Below, piece after piece: positions 5,947-6,419 of a DNA stretch of 6,419 bases (positions are counted from its first letter, which is position 1; each line of letters begins with the position of its first letter). The notes below the pieces were generated by a model, which worked only from the letters and a program-made list of their open reading frames with translations, was not told the origin of the DNA and did no database searches. Where the stretch lies: contig CATVTM010000097.1 in the NCBI GenBank assembly GCA_958346935.1, positions 1 through 6,419 of the forward strand, given 5' to 3'. A program made the translations under genes and the position numbers. The DNA is from an uncultured Collinsella sp. (GTDB lineage: Bacteria > Actinomycetota > Coriobacteriia > Coriobacteriales > Coriobacteriaceae).

Positions 5947-5996
5947 GCCGGCACCTGGGGACGTTCCTTATCTGCCGGCAATCTGGGACACTCCTT
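5947..5996. repeat. REP-like palindrome with a repeated GGGAC...TCCTT motif
   Basis: GCCGGCA (5947-5953) and TGCCGGC (5973-5979) form a perfect 7-bp stem around a 19-base loop. The loop contains CTGGGGACGTTCCTT (5955-5969), and a close copy, CTGGGACACTCCTT (5983-5996), follows directly after the stem. A palindrome plus a near-direct repeat in a non-coding gap is the form of REP/BIME elements, which in other bacteria are spread by Y1-type (RAYT) transposases. No such transposase is in the window. Being a dispersed repeat is inferred. Confidence 0.5.
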
Positions 5997-6028
5997 GGCA
6001 TAGCCCGCTCCGGCAATAGATACCACTT

Positions 6029-6206
6029 CATAGCTCCATCACAGGTGTAGCGGCTTTGTGTGGGCGCGGCATGCGCTGATTGAGCCGCCAGTTGAGGGGC
6101 ATAAAGCAGTTGAGCGAAAACGGTTTGCCCCTTTGCCGTCCGCTCGAGGATCATGTCCCCCTTTTCCGCGGAAACCCCGGCAGTTGCGAAGAGCTGCCGG
6201 GGTTTC
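6029..6206 (+). ncRNA. Candidate small RNA: hairpin cluster ending in an orphan terminator
   Basis: A -35-like TTGGCA (5995-6000; five of six consensus bases) and a poor -10 TAGATA (6017-6022) are separated by 16 bases, giving a possible start near 6029. Downstream come GCGGCT/AGCCGC (6050-6055 with 6083-6088) enclosing GCGC/GCGC (6064-6067 with 6073-6076), and then GGGGCA/TGCCCC (6096-6101 with 6126-6131). The stretch ends in the 13-bp hairpin at 6171-6206. No protein frame with convincing start signals runs on the plus strand here, so the hairpin lacks an obvious client gene. The hairpins are seen; the RNA is inferred, and a degraded repeat or pseudogene is an alternative. Confidence 0.25.
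6171..6206 (+). terminator. Strong 13-bp hairpin, probable terminator without an obvious gene
   Basis: GAAACCCCGGCAG (6171-6183) pairs perfectly with CTGCCGGGGTTTC (6194-6206) around a 10-base loop. On the plus strand the arm ends in GGTTTCTGTCGTTTG, a broken but plausible U-tract; on the minus strand it runs into CGCGGAAAA and would be a poor terminator. Just upstream, TTTCCGCGGAAA (6163-6174) is a further perfect 12-base palindrome that overlaps the first stem bases. Confidence 0.55.
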
Positions 6207-6329
6207 TGTCGTTTGAGGGCTAGATTGATTGACGACGATTAAGGCGCCGAGCCGGTGGTCCGGCACGCGCAACGCGCGGCCTCAGCAACTTGCAGGCCAC
6301 GGCAGCGTCTCCCCCACCGCGCCCCGCGC

Positions 6330-6335
6330 TATACT
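6330..6335 (+). promoter_or_regulatory. -10 box spaced for a leaderless transcript
   Basis: TATACT (five of six consensus bases) ends exactly seven bases before the ATG at 6343-6345, so transcription is expected to begin at or next to the A of the start codon. The bases between (CGTCCGC) contain no Shine-Dalgarno sequence. No recognisable -35 hexamer lies 16-18 bases upstream, where the sequence is C-rich. Leaderless starts of this type are common in Actinobacteria. Confidence 0.6.
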
Positions 6336-6342
6336 CGTCCGC

Positions 6343-6419
6343 ATGGACATCAACGCACGCAACATAGCAACGCCCGCCGCGGACGCGCTAACGACGCAGC
6401 CCGCCTCCGTTCCCGCCCC
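6343..6419 (+). CDS. Start of an unrecognised gene, 25 codons visible
   Basis: An open frame begins at ATG 6343 and runs to the window edge, reading MDINARNIATPAADALTTQP and then a Pro/Ala-rich continuation. It is too short for a family call. The start is supported by the TATACT box seven bases upstream rather than by an RBS, so it would be translated from a leaderless mRNA. The visible part is polar and alanine/proline-rich, with no signal peptide. No stop occurs in frame and third positions are mostly G or C, which agrees with coding, but 77 bases give little statistical weight. It is divergent from the DUF2207 gene. Confidence 0.55.
   Translation, partial: MDINARNIATPAADALTTQPASVPA

Larger units (their letters stand above)
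5834..6342. other. 509-base intergenic region, contents
   Basis: This spacer separates the divergent DUF2207 gene (minus) and the gene starting at 6343 (plus). From left to right it holds the DUF2207 RBS, a stretch to about 5945 where I see no clear promoter, a REP-like repeat (5947-5996), a hairpin cluster ending in a strong hairpin (6029-6206) and a -10 box (6330-6335). Between 6207 and 6329 there are only small GC hairpins, such as GCCGG-TGGT-CCGGC and GCGC-AAC-GCGC, with no clear role. Minus-strand frames of 72 and 77 codons cross it, but I do not accept them as genes. Confidence 0.55.

Noticed and set aside
5936..6154. 72-codon minus-strand frame (starts MILERTAKGQ)
   Set aside because: A GGGGG tract close to the ATG could pass for an RBS, but the frame ends by translating the REP-like repeat, uses several rare codons (AGG, ATA, CTA) and overlaps the hairpin cluster. 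A real small gene or a remnant cannot be fully excluded.
6039..6272. 77-codon minus-strand frame
   Set aside because: It crosses the 6171-6206 hairpin and the 6050-6088 stems, has no RBS, and looks like no protein family.
1..6419. CRISPR array, tRNA/rRNA, toxin-antitoxin pair, prophage or defence genes
   Set aside because: I looked on both strands and found no regularly spaced repeats, no tRNA-like fold, and no recognisable genes of these classes.

Overview
The window is high-GC bacterial DNA. Its composition, its gene content (purH, a GNAT acetyltransferase, a DUF2207 membrane protein) and its palindrome-rich intergenic regions suggest a gut actinobacterium of the Coriobacteriia, with Collinsella as my best guess. 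That placement is an inference from style, not from a marker gene.

Layout, left to right. (a) 1-701, minus strand: the N-terminal 233 codons of an unrecognised cytoplasmic protein, cut by the window edge. Its start, ribosome binding site (RBS) and a candidate extended -10 promoter are visible. (b) 702-948: a 247-base spacer holding three hairpins in a row downstream of purH. They are a 95-nt near-perfect stem-loop (850-944), a smaller hairpin (819-846) and a U-tailed terminator (742-777) that touches the next gene's promoter. (c) 949-2556, minus: complete purH, the enzyme for the last two steps of IMP synthesis. (d) 2557-2833: a divergent spacer with a 9-bp tandem repeat plus palindrome. (e) 2834-3475, plus: a complete GNAT-family acetyltransferase. 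(f) 3476-3886: a convergent spacer filled by a short palindrome, an approximately 234-bp element bounded by 36-bp inverted repeats with a strong bidirectional terminator inside it, and a second minus-strand terminator. (g) 3887-5833, minus: a complete DUF2207 protein with signal peptide, three membrane helices and a glycine-rich tail. (h) 5834-6342: a 509-base spacer with a REP-like repeat (repetitive extragenic palindrome), a cluster of hairpins ending in a strong orphan hairpin (a possible small RNA), and a -10 box exactly spaced for leaderless transcription. (i) 6343-6419, plus: the first 25 codons of an unrecognised gene.

The genes look like separate transcription units rather than one operon: each junction is divergent, convergent or carries a terminator. 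Nothing here resembles a defence, CRISPR, secretion or biosynthetic cluster. No tRNA, rRNA, transposase or integrase is visible. The most interesting material is the non-coding structure: the purH 3' hairpin, the inverted-repeat element at 3542-3775 and the hairpin cluster at 6029-6206. All of these need genome-wide copy counts to interpret.
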